A stretch of 64,000 bases of DNA from JAAOIF01 sp965206195 (GTDB taxonomy: Bacteria > Pseudomonadota > Gammaproteobacteria > PS1 > Pseudothioglobaceae): positions 1,240,001 to 1,304,000 of the forward strand of contig CBDBIZ010000011.1 of the NCBI GenBank assembly GCA_965206195.1, read 5' to 3'. Below, piece by piece: positions 42,961 to 51,510 of this stretch. The notes below the pieces were generated by a model. The model did not search any database, was not told the origin of the DNA, and worked only from the letters and a program-made list of their open reading frames with translations. Position 1 is the first letter of the stretch; each line of letters begins with the position of its first letter. Position numbers and translations under genes: made by a program.

Positions 42961-43290
42961 AACAAGTCTTTATCAACTTGTTAATAACAATTTTACGGAT
43001 AGCAATACGGCAAGTCATAGGGTATAGGCGGAAGTCGCAGTTCGTAATAGCACTGATTGCAAGGCTTGAAAATTTATTTTCAGCACTTGTAATCAAGCGA
43101 AAAATAGTCATCAGACTATTTTCTCGATTAGTGCTATTAGAAACCGAGTGAGTACTGTTGCCCTTGACTTGCCGTATTGCCTTGGCACAAGTTCAAATTT
43201 CAGGATGATCATAAATATTTAAACGCTTTTTTTAAATATTTATACAAAAAAACAGCTGTAAGCTGTCCTTTATTCGCTCGCGCAGCGAGC
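42961..43290. other. Highly structured non-coding region
   Basis: Five structures lie in 330 bases. There is a 7-bp hairpin (42961-42982). A four-stem, cloverleaf-like element is closed by a perfect 16-bp inverted repeat (43002-43017 with 43165-43180) and an inner 10-bp pair (43045-43054 with 43130-43139), which enclose a 19-bp imperfect hairpin (43055-43094) and a 9-bp hairpin (43101-43122). A 13-bp perfect inverted repeat is at 43211-43243. Two terminator-sized hairpins are at 43252-43266 and 43276-43290. No convincing gene fits. It could be oriT, a single-strand origin or promoter, or a structured RNA. Confidence 0.7.
43245..43266 (-). terminator. Terminator of the integrase gene
   Basis: On the minus strand, ACAGCT and AGCTGT form a stem followed by seven T residues, 85 bases after the integrase stop. 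Confidence 0.65.
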
Positions 43291-43350
43291 CAATTTTTTT
43301 ACTAAAAATAGCATTAATTGGAGTTAGTTTTAATCAACACCTGTAGAGCC

Positions 43351-44235
43351 TTATAACATATTTTGAATTTTTCGCATACTTTCCATATCCGCATCTACGT
43401 ATTCCATCGTTGTTCTGACGTCGCTATGAGTCAAAAAATCTGATAATGCTTGTAAGTTGCCGCCATTATTAGCAATTTTAGTCGCAAAAGCATGCCTAAA
43501 TCTGTGTGGTGAAATATTTTCGCCAACTCTTTTCCCAAATCTTGTGAATAGTCCAGAAATATGTTGCTCGGTTGTTTCGCCTGCTTTATTAGGTTTATAA
43601 GATTTGACGAATTTAGTAATGTTAAACACTTGGTCATCAGGACGCACTTTTTCAGATTTTTTCTTTAAATTTAAAAGACTTGAGATCAGGGTTGGATTTA
43701 GAGGAATAGTATTGTCGTTTTTATTTTTAGAAAACTGATTTGAAAGATACAATTCAGCTTCTTCAAAATCAATGTCATGCCATCGAATACCAATTAACTG
43801 CCTGCGGCGTATGGCCGTATAACTTAAGACATCAACCATTGCGAGGTAAAACCAATCCAGTTCTGAGTAATAAGGATCGTTGTTTAATAGAGTGATTAAC
43901 TTAATCAAAGTTGAATCTTTTATTAACTTGGACTTAGATTTTCCTGTTTTTAAGAATTTAATCTCTTGAAATGGATTAGAATCAATAATATCTTGTTTTT
44001 TGGCAAAACAAAATACAGCTTTTAGGTGGCGATGATAATTGTTACAATTACCTGCGCTTGATCTTTGCAGTATTGCGTTGCGCCAAGCTACAATCTCGCC
44101 ACGATTAACAGAAACAGTATTGATACCAGTGTCTTGAATAAACAGCCTTATAACTGATTGGTATTTTTCAATTGTTGGAATTGATAAAGATGCCTTCTCT
44201 TCTATGTATAAATCTAATAATGTGATTAATTTCAT
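43351..44235 (-). CDS. int: Tyrosine integrase
   Basis: 294 residues with an N-terminal SAM-like core-binding domain (LDLYIEEKASLSIPTIEKY) and a catalytic domain with RRRQLIGIRW (first Arg), HRFRHAFAT (His-x-x-Arg), LTHSDVRTTMEYVDAD (His and the nucleophile Tyr). It should recombine the 20-bp core at the tRNA-Asn anticodon arm. It lies 350 bases from the right attachment site and is preceded by a small regulator on the same strand. Confidence 0.92.
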   Translation of the reverse strand: MKLITLLDLYIEEKASLSIPTIEKYQSVIRLFIQDTGINTVSVNRGEIVAWRNAILQRSSAGNCNNYHRHLKAVFCFAKKQDIIDSNPFQEIKFLKTGKSKSKLIKDSTLIKLITLLNNDPYYSELDWFYLAMVDVLSYTAIRRRQLIGIRWHDIDFEEAELYLSNQFSKNKNDNTIPLNPTLISSLLNLKKKSEKVRPDDQVFNITKFVKSYKPNKAGETTEQHISGLFTRFGKRVGENISPHRFRHAFATKIANNGGNLQALSDFLTHSDVRTTMEYVDADMESMRKIQNML

Positions 44236-44282
44236 TCACTCCCCTTTTGTGTCTTATAATAAAAACATGAAAGGGGAGGGGT

Positions 44283-44537
44283 TTAATCTTTTAGAATTAT
44301 TTGGCTGTCTAGTTCTTTAGGGTTGATTTCGAGAATATAGCACGTGTACTTTGGAAATGCACTTATGATTTTATCTATGTTTTTCATTGATGGCTTAGAA
44401 ATTGGTGTCTTACAATACCCGTATAGGCATGTATAGCCAACATCGACGATTTTTGAAAACTGATACAACGAGCGAATACCTTCCGCTCTTTGGATAGCAA
44501 GTATTTTTTTTCCTAAATTTCTTCCAATTGTGCTCAA
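44283..44537 (-). CDS. Small HTH protein, possible excisionase/regulator
   Basis: 84 residues. SLYQFSKIVDVGYTCLYGYCK resembles a helix-turn-helix. Position between the attachment site and the integrase, in the same direction, is typical of an excisionase or integrase regulator. No firm family. Confidence 0.55.
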   Translation of the reverse strand: MSTIGRNLGKKILAIQRAEGIRSLYQFSKIVDVGYTCLYGYCKTPISKPSMKNIDKIISAFPKYTCYILEINPKELDSQIILKD

Positions 44538-44581
44538 GTTATATTATAATCCGTCAAAATTGTATGAATTTAGACAAACGA

Positions 44582-44601
44582 AGCAACGGACTGTTAATCC
44601 G
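44582..44601 (+). repeat. Right attachment core
   Basis: Perfect 20-bp copy of 7237-7256 at the junction of the element and the 3' tRNA remnant. Confidence 0.75.
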
Positions 44602-44634
44602 CTGGTCGAGCGTTCAAATCGTTCACGCCCCACC
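44582..44634 (+). pseudogene. 3' tRNA-Asn remnant (right attachment site)
   Basis: The 20-bp core is followed by a complete T arm (GAGCG TTCAAAT CGTTC) and acceptor strand ACGCCCC-ACCA. Together they are the 3' half of a tRNA with anticodon GTT, and no 5' half precedes it. The acceptor strand would need GGGGCGT as partner, not the TCCTCGA of the intact left tRNA, and position 27-43 is A-C. A terminator follows. Confidence 0.75.
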
Positions 44635-44641
44635 ATATTAT

Positions 44642-44667
44642 AAGGATGCGTCTGTATCCTTTTTTTA
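44642..44667 (+). terminator. Terminator after the tRNA remnant
   Basis: AAGGAT pairs with ATCCTT around GCGTCTGT, followed by a run of T. It is likely the native terminator of the interrupted tRNA gene. Confidence 0.7.
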
Positions 44668-44689
44668 CTACAACTACAACAATAACACG

Positions 44690-45172
44690 ATGATCGTTAA
44701 AAAAGATAAAGTGGTGGAAATGCACTACACATTAAAAAATGATGCTGGCGAGGTTATTGATTCGTCAAAATCTCAAGGCCCTATGCCTTTTATTCAGGGT
44801 CATGGCAATATCATCCCTGGCTTAGAAAGTGCATTGGAGGGTATGAAAGTTGGTGAATCATGTGATGTGTCGATTAAGCCAGAAGATGCTTATGGTGTGT
44901 ATATTCCTGAGGCTATTCAAGAGATTCCAATGGATGCGTTAAAAGAGATTGACAATCTTGCTGTAGGTATGGAATTAGAGTCTAGAGACAATGACGGCAA
45001 TCGGTTTATCGTTCATGTTAAATCAATTAATAAAGACACAGTAACAGTTGATGCGAACCATCCATTGGCTGGTGAAACTCTACATTTTAATGTTAGTATT
45101 GAAAACATTAGAGAGCCCAGCGAAGATGAATTTGCACATGGTCACATCCATTCTGGGACTTGCTCGCACTAA
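44690..45172 (+). CDS. slyD: FKBP-type peptidyl-prolyl isomerase, SlyD-like
   Basis: 160 residues from the ATG at 44690; the frame upstream runs through the tRNA remnant and is not coding. The FKBP domain reads VVEMHYTLKNDAGEVIDSS, GHGNIIPGLESALEGM and EDAYG, and an insert-in-flap domain spans about 65-125 (EIPMDAL, GMELESRDNDG). The short His-rich tail HGHIHSGTCSH may bind metal, as in SlyD. It catalyses proline isomerisation and acts as a chaperone in the cytoplasm. Confidence 0.9.
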   Translation: MIVKKDKVVEMHYTLKNDAGEVIDSSKSQGPMPFIQGHGNIIPGLESALEGMKVGESCDVSIKPEDAYGVYIPEAIQEIPMDALKEIDNLAVGMELESRDNDGNRFIVHVKSINKDTVTVDANHPLAGETLHFNVSIENIREPSEDEFAHGHIHSGTCSH

Positions 45173-45193
45173 ATAGCCAGCTCAAGTGACATA

Positions 45194-45829
45194 ATGGTAG
45201 TTACGTGCCCATTGTGTGATGTTAATCAAACCAGCGTTTATTATTAAGACAAAAGTATCGATTATTTTCTCTGCTCATGTTGCGATTTAGTTTTCACCAC
45301 TACAAAATTTTATTTGACGCCTTTAGCAGAAAAGCAACGCTACGACGTTCATCAAAATACGCCCAAGGATTGTTGTTATCGTCAATTTTTATCTCAAGTA
45401 TTAACACCAGTGCTTGAGTTAATTAAGCCTGATGACAAAGGGCTAGATTTTGGCTGTGGGCCTGGTCCAACCTTGTCTGTAATGTTTCAAGAGCGAGGCT
45501 ATGAAATAGATTTGTTTGATAAATTTTATGTCAACGACCCTTTAATTTTTAGCAACAAATATAATTTTATTACTGTCACCGAAGTAGTTGAGCATCTGGC
45601 TCAGCCTGGCGAAGAATTAACTAGATTGTACACAATGCTAGAGCATGGCAGGGTGTTAGCGATTATGATAAAAATGCTAAATGTTGATATTAATTTTAAA
45701 TCCTGGTACTATAAAGATGACTTAACCCATATTTGTTTTTTTAACCAAGCCACTATGTGATATCTTGCCAAATCTTGGGGAGCGAATATTGAATTTTATA
45801 ATGAAAATATGGTGCTATTTTTAAAATAA
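45194..45829 (+). pseudogene. SAM methyltransferase with N-terminal zinc ribbon, two in-frame stops
   Basis: One frame runs MVVTCPLCDVNQTSVYY, stop, then DKSIDYFLCSCCDLVF and a full class I methyltransferase core with LDFGCGPGPTLSVM, EVVEHLAQPGEEL and YYKDDLTHICFF. A second stop (TGA 45758-45760) precedes YLAKSWGANIEFYNE and the end. Both stops are single-base changes (CAA to TAA and probably TGG or a similar codon to TGA), with no frameshift. A TTG-started product from 45314 could still form but would lack both ends. Recent inactivation is likely. Confidence 0.8.
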
Positions 45830-47148
45830 TGAAAAAATATTTATTACTATTTTTCCTTGGTATTTTGAGTATTAACGCAATTACTCAGGCGCAAACCAAC
45901 ACGTTAATTCCAGCCGAACAAATACTGGAAGCAGCTAACAAAAATATTGCTAATATTGATACCAATGAACTCCTTGAATTGCTTGATATGTATCCAAATA
46001 TGGTGCTAATTGATGTGCGTACTGAGCGAGAAATCAGCATTGTAGGTACCATTTTGCGCGGTCAGAATATTAATATCCCTCGTGGTTGGTTGGAGTTTCG
46101 AATTAGCCAATATGCAAAGGATAAAAACACCCCAATTGTGGTGTATTGTGGCACCAATCAACGATCACCACTTGCTGCTAAAACTCTGCAAGATATGGGC
46201 TATAGTAATGTTAAAAATTATGCAGCAGGTTATTTTGCTTGGCAAGCTGCTGACAATCCTGTCCAGATAAGCGATTATGAGCGTCAGAGCTTTTTGTACC
46301 GTAAGCCAATTAAGGTAGCAAAAAATGTTTATTCTGCCATTGGCGCAGCTCAACCACCCAGCTATGAGAATTCAAATCATAACAATAATTTATCGTTTAT
46401 TGTCACAACCGATGGTGTATTGGTATTTAATGCGGGCGGCAATTATTTGCTGGCAAAAGCCTTACATGAAGAAATTAAAAAAGTGACTAACCAGCCAGTG
46501 AAAGTTGTGGTGTTAGAAAATGCACAGGGGCATGCGATTTTAGGCTCTAATTATTGGCAAGAGCAGGGCACAACTATTATTGCACACAAGCTGGCTAAAG
46601 AAGAAATTGTTAAGCATCAAGATGAAATCTTTGAGCGAGCGAAAAACCGTATTGGTGACAAAATATCAGGCACAAAAATTGTGTTACCAGATGAAGTATT
46701 TAAAGACAAAAAAATATTGCAAATGGGCGATACTAAGATTGAACTTTTGTATCTAGGCGCATCACACTCGCCAGATGATATTCAACTTTGGTTACCACAA
46801 CAAAAAATACTAATTAGTGGCGATACGGCTTTTAACGAACGCTTATTACCCGTGTTTGTACATACCAACATTAGTGATTGGATTGAAACATGGGATAGGG
46901 TTGAGGCACTCAAGCCGCGACTTATTATTCCTGGGCATGGGCATCCAACTGATTTAGCAACGGTCACCAAATTTACCAAAGATTATTTGGTGTATATGCG
47001 TGCGCAAGTAGAGAAAATTTTAGATGAAGATGGTAGCCTGGATGATGCTTATAACATTGACCAAAGCCAATTTAGAGATTGGGGCACTTATGGTGAACTA
47101 CATCGACAAAATGTAGGGCGTATTTTTAGACAAATGGAATTTGAGTAG
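45829..47148 (+). CDS. Secreted rhodanese / metallo-beta-lactamase fusion
   Basis: 439 residues with a signal peptide ending TQAQ. Residues 40-150 form a rhodanese domain with the active Cys in VVYCGTNQRS. Residues 165-420 form an MBL-fold hydrolase (GHAILGSNYW, ASHSPDDIQLWL, SGDTAF, IIPGHGHPTDL). The first metal motif is degenerate (QGHAILG instead of HxHxDH). Rhodanese plus MBL suggests periplasmic persulfide or sulfane-sulfur handling, in keeping with a sulfur oxidiser. The ATG overlaps the stop of the broken methyltransferase. Confidence 0.82.
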   Translation: MKKYLLLFFLGILSINAITQAQTNTLIPAEQILEAANKNIANIDTNELLELLDMYPNMVLIDVRTEREISIVGTILRGQNINIPRGWLEFRISQYAKDKNTPIVVYCGTNQRSPLAAKTLQDMGYSNVKNYAAGYFAWQAADNPVQISDYERQSFLYRKPIKVAKNVYSAIGAAQPPSYENSNHNNNLSFIVTTDGVLVFNAGGNYLLAKALHEEIKKVTNQPVKVVVLENAQGHAILGSNYWQEQGTTIIAHKLAKEEIVKHQDEIFERAKNRIGDKISGTKIVLPDEVFKDKKILQMGDTKIELLYLGASHSPDDIQLWLPQQKILISGDTAFNERLLPVFVHTNISDWIETWDRVEALKPRLIIPGHGHPTDLATVTKFTKDYLVYMRAQVEKILDEDGSLDDAYNIDQSQFRDWGTYGELHRQNVGRIFRQMEFE

Positions 47149-47163
47149 ATAACTTCGAGAATT

Positions 47164-48135
47164 TTAAGTGATTAAATTCAGATAGCTTTGATAACGTTTT
47201 GGGTGAATTTCAGCTGATTTTATCGCTGTTTTAATCGCACAATTTGGTTCGTTAATATGTGCACAATTTCTAAACTTGCACTGTCCAATAAATGGCTTAA
47301 ATTCTCTAAATCCATTCAATATTTGTTTGTTTGTCAACTTATCTAATTGAAATTCTCGGATGCCTGGCGAGTCAATCAAATCGCCCCCTGATGGAATATG
47401 ATATAGTGTGGTATTGGTGGTAGTGTGTTTACCAAGTTTACTCTTTTGGGAAATCTCATTCATTCTGAGATTAAGGTTTGGAATCAAAGCGTTAATTAGT
47501 GAGGATTTTCCCACGCCAGATTGCCCTAAAAAAAGCTGCACTTGATTGTTGAGTTGGTTTTTTAATTTGTTAATATTAACCTGTGTTTTCACACTTAAAT
47601 AATGCAGTGAATATCCTGCCGATTCATACATCGAAAAATCAAATTCGACTTGATTTATATCATTTGCTAGCTCAATTTTATTAACGATAATATGAATCGG
47701 CAAACCTGCATTTTCTGCCACTACTAGGTAGCGGTCAATCAGCTCAAATTGATAATGTGGTTGCACAGCGACTACCAGCCAAAGCTGGTCAATATTAGCA
47801 GCAATAATTTTATCAGTGCGGTTTAGTTGATTATCGCGCTGAAGTAGGGCGATTACCATGCCTTGGTTGTTAATGACTTGAAAAACTACCCAGTCGCCAG
47901 CAACTGAGAGCTTGATATTGCGTCTACCTGTGCATTGATATAGATGGCCCGTCTTTGATTCTACCAGTAAATGCTGGCCGTAACGTGTGATAACCCTACC
48001 TATTTGCGAGTCATTTTTTGTTGAGTCAATCAAGTCTAATAATACCTCAGAATCGTTCGAGATTTTGTTTGTTCTGGTAATACGCTCAGATTGAATTTTT
48101 TCAGCACGCCATTTTTGTCGCCGCGTTAAGTTCAA
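47164..48135 (-). CDS. rsgA: Ribosome small subunit-dependent GTPase A
   Basis: 323 residues. An N-terminal OB fold (GRVITRYGQHLLVES) is followed by the circularly permuted GTPase: G4 IVNKIEL, then G1 GQSGVGKSSLIN and G3 DSPGIREF, then a zinc knuckle CKFRNCAHINEPNC. It releases maturation factors from the 30S subunit. It is convergent with the rhodanese fusion, and cytochrome and M48 genes lie upstream on the same strand. Confidence 0.95.
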   Translation of the reverse strand: MNLTRRQKWRAEKIQSERITRTNKISNDSEVLLDLIDSTKNDSQIGRVITRYGQHLLVESKTGHLYQCTGRRNIKLSVAGDWVVFQVINNQGMVIALLQRDNQLNRTDKIIAANIDQLWLVVAVQPHYQFELIDRYLVVAENAGLPIHIIVNKIELANDINQVEFDFSMYESAGYSLHYLSVKTQVNINKLKNQLNNQVQLFLGQSGVGKSSLINALIPNLNLRMNEISQKSKLGKHTTTNTTLYHIPSGGDLIDSPGIREFQLDKLTNKQILNGFREFKPFIGQCKFRNCAHINEPNCAIKTAIKSAEIHPKRYQSYLNLIT

Positions 48136-48140
48136 AATAG

Positions 48141-48431
48141 CTATCGTTTAAACTTGTAGTATTGTTTGTTGAGATAATCTACTACGGATTTTTCTTCATC
48201 AGGGAACCAACCAACACTAAAGGCTTGTACGCAGCGACTTACTTGTCCTGTAAGTGCATTATGTGTGGTGATTTTTCTATTCTCACGCGTATAAAAAGCA
48301 TCATCATGGTGCACAATATGACAAGCCACGCAAGATTCATTGTGCAGGCTTGTGCCTTCTTCATTGGCAAGTGATGAGTTAGGGCTTAAAAACAACATCA
48401 GCAATGTAGTACTAAATAGTGATTTGCTCAT
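48141..48431 (-). CDS. Small periplasmic c-type cytochrome
   Basis: 96 residues with a signal peptide (ending SLA). Haem is attached at CVACH (34-38). No Met occurs after the haem site, so the distal ligand cannot be the usual Met; several His residues (41, 42, 56 region) could give bis-His ligation. The C-terminal GWFPDEEKSVVDYLN is shared with small class I cytochromes. The partner is unknown. Confidence 0.82.
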   Translation of the reverse strand: MSKSLFSTTLLMLFLSPNSSLANEEGTSLHNESCVACHIVHHDDAFYTRENRKITTHNALTGQVSRCVQAFSVGWFPDEEKSVVDYLNKQYYKFKR

Positions 48432-48433
48432 AC

Positions 48434-49678
48434 TTATGCTTCTTTTAGGTGATTGATGCGAATAGTGGCACTGGGATGCGAGTCATGAAAGGCGGAATAT
48501 AAGTAATCGGGGGTTAAGGTTGAGGCATTATCACGATAGAGCTTGACCAATGACGAAATTAAATCTTTGGCATTGGTGTGTTTAGCAGCAAAAGCATCAG
48601 CTTCAAACTCGTGCTTGCGTGACAGGTAATTGTTAATTGGCGCAATAAAGAAGCTAAACACTGGTATGGTTAAGACAAATAAAATTAAAGCCGTGTAATT
48701 TGACATTTGTTTAACACCTAAACCATGAAAGAACCAAGGCTGATTAATCAAATAACCCAAAATCGCCAGCCCTAATAGTGAAATTGCAAACGAAACTAGC
48801 ATGCGTTTGCGAATATGTTTATGATGGAAATGCCCGAGTTCATGTGCCAAAACAGCTTCTACCTCTTGATCTTTCATGCCTTTTAGTAGCGTATCAAAAA
48901 ACACAATACGTTTATTTTTGCCAATGCCAGTAAAGTAGGCGTTGCCATGTGAAGAGCGTTTAGAGCCGTCCATTACAAATATACCATCACTTTTAAAGCC
49001 AGTGCGTTCTAATAAGTTGCCTATTTTTGCTTTTAGCTCAATATTTTTAAGCGGCTTAAACTTGTTAAAAATGGGCGCAATATATCTTGGATAGAGCCAC
49101 AGCATGAGCAGTGAAAACCCCGTCAAGACTAACCAGACATAAAACCACCAGTATTCACCCATTGCTCCCATTAAATATAGGATGGTATAAACCAATGGCA
49201 GTCCAATCAGCAAAACTAACAACGCATCTTTAAATAAATCCACGACAAAAGTTTGTATATTGGTTTTGTTAAAGCCGAATTTTTGCTCTAAAACGAAGGT
49301 TCGATAAACACTAAATGGCAAATCAATAATGCTGCCAAGTATGATTAAGCTGATAATAAAACCCACTCCAATATACAAAACATTACTGGTCTGTACTTGC
49401 CAAAAACCATCCAGCCAGTTAATGCCTCCGCCCAGCGTCCAAAGTAGTAGCACCAAGGTTGAGAACAATACCTCGAAATGATTAACTTTCAACTTAGCTT
49501 GAGTATATTCAGCTGCTTTTTGATGCTCGGCCAAGGTGATTTTTTCACTAAATTCTTTTGGCACCGCGTTAAACGAATTAAGCATTGCTTTGTTTTGTCT
49601 GACATTTAGCCATAAAAGTGTGATAACGTAACTGAATGTCGCGATTAAAAATATTAGGGTAAAGAGATTAAATTCCAT
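48434..49678 (-). CDS. M48-family membrane metallopeptidase (Ste24-like)
   Basis: 414 residues with four or more membrane helices in the first 210 residues and after the active site. The zinc motif is LAHELGHFHHKH, with the third ligand in HEFEADAFA. It matches CAAX prenyl protease 1-like bacterial enzymes, with a probable role in membrane-protein quality control. The cytochrome gene starts 3 bases downstream. Confidence 0.92.
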   Translation of the reverse strand: MEFNLFTLIFLIATFSYVITLLWLNVRQNKAMLNSFNAVPKEFSEKITLAEHQKAAEYTQAKLKVNHFEVLFSTLVLLLWTLGGGINWLDGFWQVQTSNVLYIGVGFIISLIILGSIIDLPFSVYRTFVLEQKFGFNKTNIQTFVVDLFKDALLVLLIGLPLVYTILYLMGAMGEYWWFYVWLVLTGFSLLMLWLYPRYIAPIFNKFKPLKNIELKAKIGNLLERTGFKSDGIFVMDGSKRSSHGNAYFTGIGKNKRIVFFDTLLKGMKDQEVEAVLAHELGHFHHKHIRKRMLVSFAISLLGLAILGYLINQPWFFHGLGVKQMSNYTALILFVLTIPVFSFFIAPINNYLSRKHEFEADAFAAKHTNAKDLISSLVKLYRDNASTLTPDYLYSAFHDSHPSATIRINHLKEA

Positions 49679-49700
49679 GACTTTTCCAAAATGATAATAG

Positions 49701-49940
49701 TTGTTTGATTTTACCGCTATTTATGTTAAAAACAATACTACAAAATGTTTTTTTGGTGTGGGACGTCAATTTTTTGTTATTTGGGAAGTGTGTATGAGCC
49801 ACATTGCTTTACCAGTTGCATTAGTAACAGGCGTTTCGATAGCCAGAGTAGCTAAGGATTTGGCTTATCCATCTAGTGAGTTGTTAGTTGATTAGGTTGT
49901 CCAAGTATTATGCAAGATATTAAGCGCAACAAGTGTTTAT
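49701..49940. other. Non-coding or decayed stretch
   Basis: The interval from the M48 gene to lysC is 606 bases. Its first part has only a weak frame (MSHIALPVALVTGVSIARVA..., 49794-49895) that I cannot assign; it may be a gene relic. The IS30 fragment follows. Confidence 0.3.
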
Positions 49941-50172
49941 TTTGCTAATCCGTATTCATCATGGGACAGAGTTTAAACGAACATATTAATGGCTTACTTA
50001 GGCAATACTTGCCCCAAGCAAATGGTATTTGATGATTTATCAGAAAACCGAGCCAACAAGGCTTGTTGCCTTGTTGAATAACAGACCAAGCAAGAGCCTA
50101 AATTATCAAACATCGCAGGCGGTGTTTGAATCAGGTATTATTAATCAACAAAAAATTGCGTTTAGAACTTAA
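49941..50172 (+). pseudogene. IS30-family transposase remnant, C-terminal end
   Basis: The translation FANPYSSWDR, then a stop, then NINGLLRQYLPQ and, after a frame change, LLNNRPSKSLNYQTSQAVF matches the last part of IS30 transposases, including the E-containing integrase core region. Stops and a frameshift are present and no intact IS ends are seen, so it is an old relic. Confidence 0.8.
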
Positions 50173-50200
50173 AGTTAGAATTTAATAAAGTAGCTAGTAA

Positions 50201-50227
50201 AGGCTTACAATTGTAAGTCTTTTTATT
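50201..50227 (+). terminator. Terminator-like hairpin before lysC
   Basis: AGGCTTACAATTGTAAGTCT forms a stem with an AATT loop, followed by TTTTATT. A TATAAT at 50250 lies between it and lysC, a plausible -10 box. Confidence 0.6.
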
Positions 50228-50284
50228 GGTGAAGAGATGGCGACTAACGTATAATTCGGCAATTGTTTATTGGTTTTATTGTGA

Positions 50285-51508
50285 ATGGCACTCATTGTAC
50301 AAAAATACGGCGGTACTTCGGTAGCTTCAGTTGAACGTATTCAGTCCGTTGCTAAAAAAATTAAAACCTTTAGAGACAAAGGTAATCAATTGATTGTAAG
50401 CGTTTCTGCCATGAGTGGTGAGACCAATCGCATGAGTGCATTGGCACGCGAGATTCAAGATAAGCCATCTTTAAGAGAGATGGATGTTTTGCTGACTACG
50501 GGCGAGCAAGTAACGATTTCATTATTGGCAATGGCTTTGCAACAACTTGGCTGTGATGCGATTTCTTATACTGGTTCACAGGTGTGTATTACCACGGATT
50601 CTGAGCATGGCAAGGCGCGCATTAAGTCAATTGATAACCATCGTATTAGAAAAAGTTTAAGTGATGGTAAAGTGGTGGTGGTGGCGGGTTTTCAAGGGGT
50701 GGATGAATCGGGACATATTACCACTTTGGGGCGTGGTGGTTCAGATACTACTGCGGTCGCCCTTGCAGCTGCACTGAGTGCTGATGAATGCCAAATTTAT
50801 ACCGATGTGAAAGGGGTTTATACCACTGATCCACGGATTGAGCCAAACGCTAGAAAAATGCCGATTGTTAGCTATGAAGAGATGCTGGAGATGGCATCAT
50901 TAGGATCGAAGGTGTTGCAAATTCGTAGCGTTGAGTTTGCATCAAAATATCAAGTGCCGCTCAGGGTATTGTCATCAATGACTGACAACCCGATAGGTAC
51001 CTTAATTACTAGTGAGGAGAATATTGTGGAACAAGCACTTATTTCAGGCATTGCACATAATCAAGATGAGGCAAAGCTTAGTTTGATTGGTGTGCCAGAC
51101 GAGCCTGGCATTGCTTACAAAATACTCAAGCCGATTAGCGAGTCGAATATCGAAGTGGATATGATTGTACAAAGTGTATCAGCTCGAGAGGGTTTAACCA
51201 ATTTTGCTTTTACCGTACATCGGAATGATTTTGACAAAGCTAATGCAATTCTTGCTAACCTTTGTACGGAACTTGGGGCGATTTCGGTGCAAAATGACGA
51301 CAAAGTGGTTAAAGTGTCTTTAGTTGGTATTGGCATGCGTTCGCACGCAGGTATTGCAGCAAAGATGTTTGGAGTATTGCATCAGGAGAATATTAATATT
51401 CAAATGATTGTCACTTCAGAGATTAAAATATCGGTAGTGATTGATGAAAAATATTTAGAATTAGCAGTGCGTTCATTGCACAGCGCATTTGAACTAGACA
51501 AAGGATAA
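50285..51508 (+). CDS. lysC: Aspartate kinase
   Basis: 407 residues, monofunctional. It opens with IVQKYGGTSVAS, and the kinase core includes TTLGRGGSDTTAVALAAAL and YTDVKGVYTTDPR. Two ACT domains (about 265-405, LIGVPDEPGIA and VGIGMRSHAGIAAKMF) give feedback control by lysine and threonine. It makes aspartyl phosphate for lysine, threonine, methionine and cell-wall diaminopimelate. ilvE starts 2 bases after its stop. Confidence 0.96.
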   Translation: MALIVQKYGGTSVASVERIQSVAKKIKTFRDKGNQLIVSVSAMSGETNRMSALAREIQDKPSLREMDVLLTTGEQVTISLLAMALQQLGCDAISYTGSQVCITTDSEHGKARIKSIDNHRIRKSLSDGKVVVVAGFQGVDESGHITTLGRGGSDTTAVALAAALSADECQIYTDVKGVYTTDPRIEPNARKMPIVSYEEMLEMASLGSKVLQIRSVEFASKYQVPLRVLSSMTDNPIGTLITSEENIVEQALISGIAHNQDEAKLSLIGVPDEPGIAYKILKPISESNIEVDMIVQSVSAREGLTNFAFTVHRNDFDKANAILANLCTELGAISVQNDDKVVKVSLVGIGMRSHAGIAAKMFGVLHQENINIQMIVTSEIKISVVIDEKYLELAVRSLHSAFELDKG

Positions 51509-51510
51509 AA

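Larger units (their letters stand above)
7237..44601. mobile_element. Integrative conjugative element with F-type T4SS
   Basis: A 37.4-kb segment is flanked by a perfect 20-bp direct repeat (AGCAACGGACTGTTAATCCG) at 7237-7256 and 44582-44601. It contains a tyrosine integrase and a small regulator at the right end, a relaxase, a coupling protein, an almost complete F-type secretion system, an iteron origin with initiator, and a ParA locus. The combination suggests a plasmid-like element that can integrate in a tRNA gene. Mobility today is uncertain because traB is in two frames and traN is in two pieces. It lies between clear housekeeping genes on both sides. Confidence 0.85.

Noticed and set aside
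42917..43111. 64-codon minus-strand frame in the structured region
   Set aside because: Overlaps the inverted repeats, lacks a ribosome-binding site and has no protein-like pattern.
44528..44689. Longer N-terminus for the SlyD-like protein
   Set aside because: It would translate the tRNA remnant and terminator; the ATG at 44690 aligns with the family start.
49701..49895. 64-codon frame before the IS30 remnant
   Set aside because: No ribosome-binding site, no similarity I can name; probably decayed sequence.
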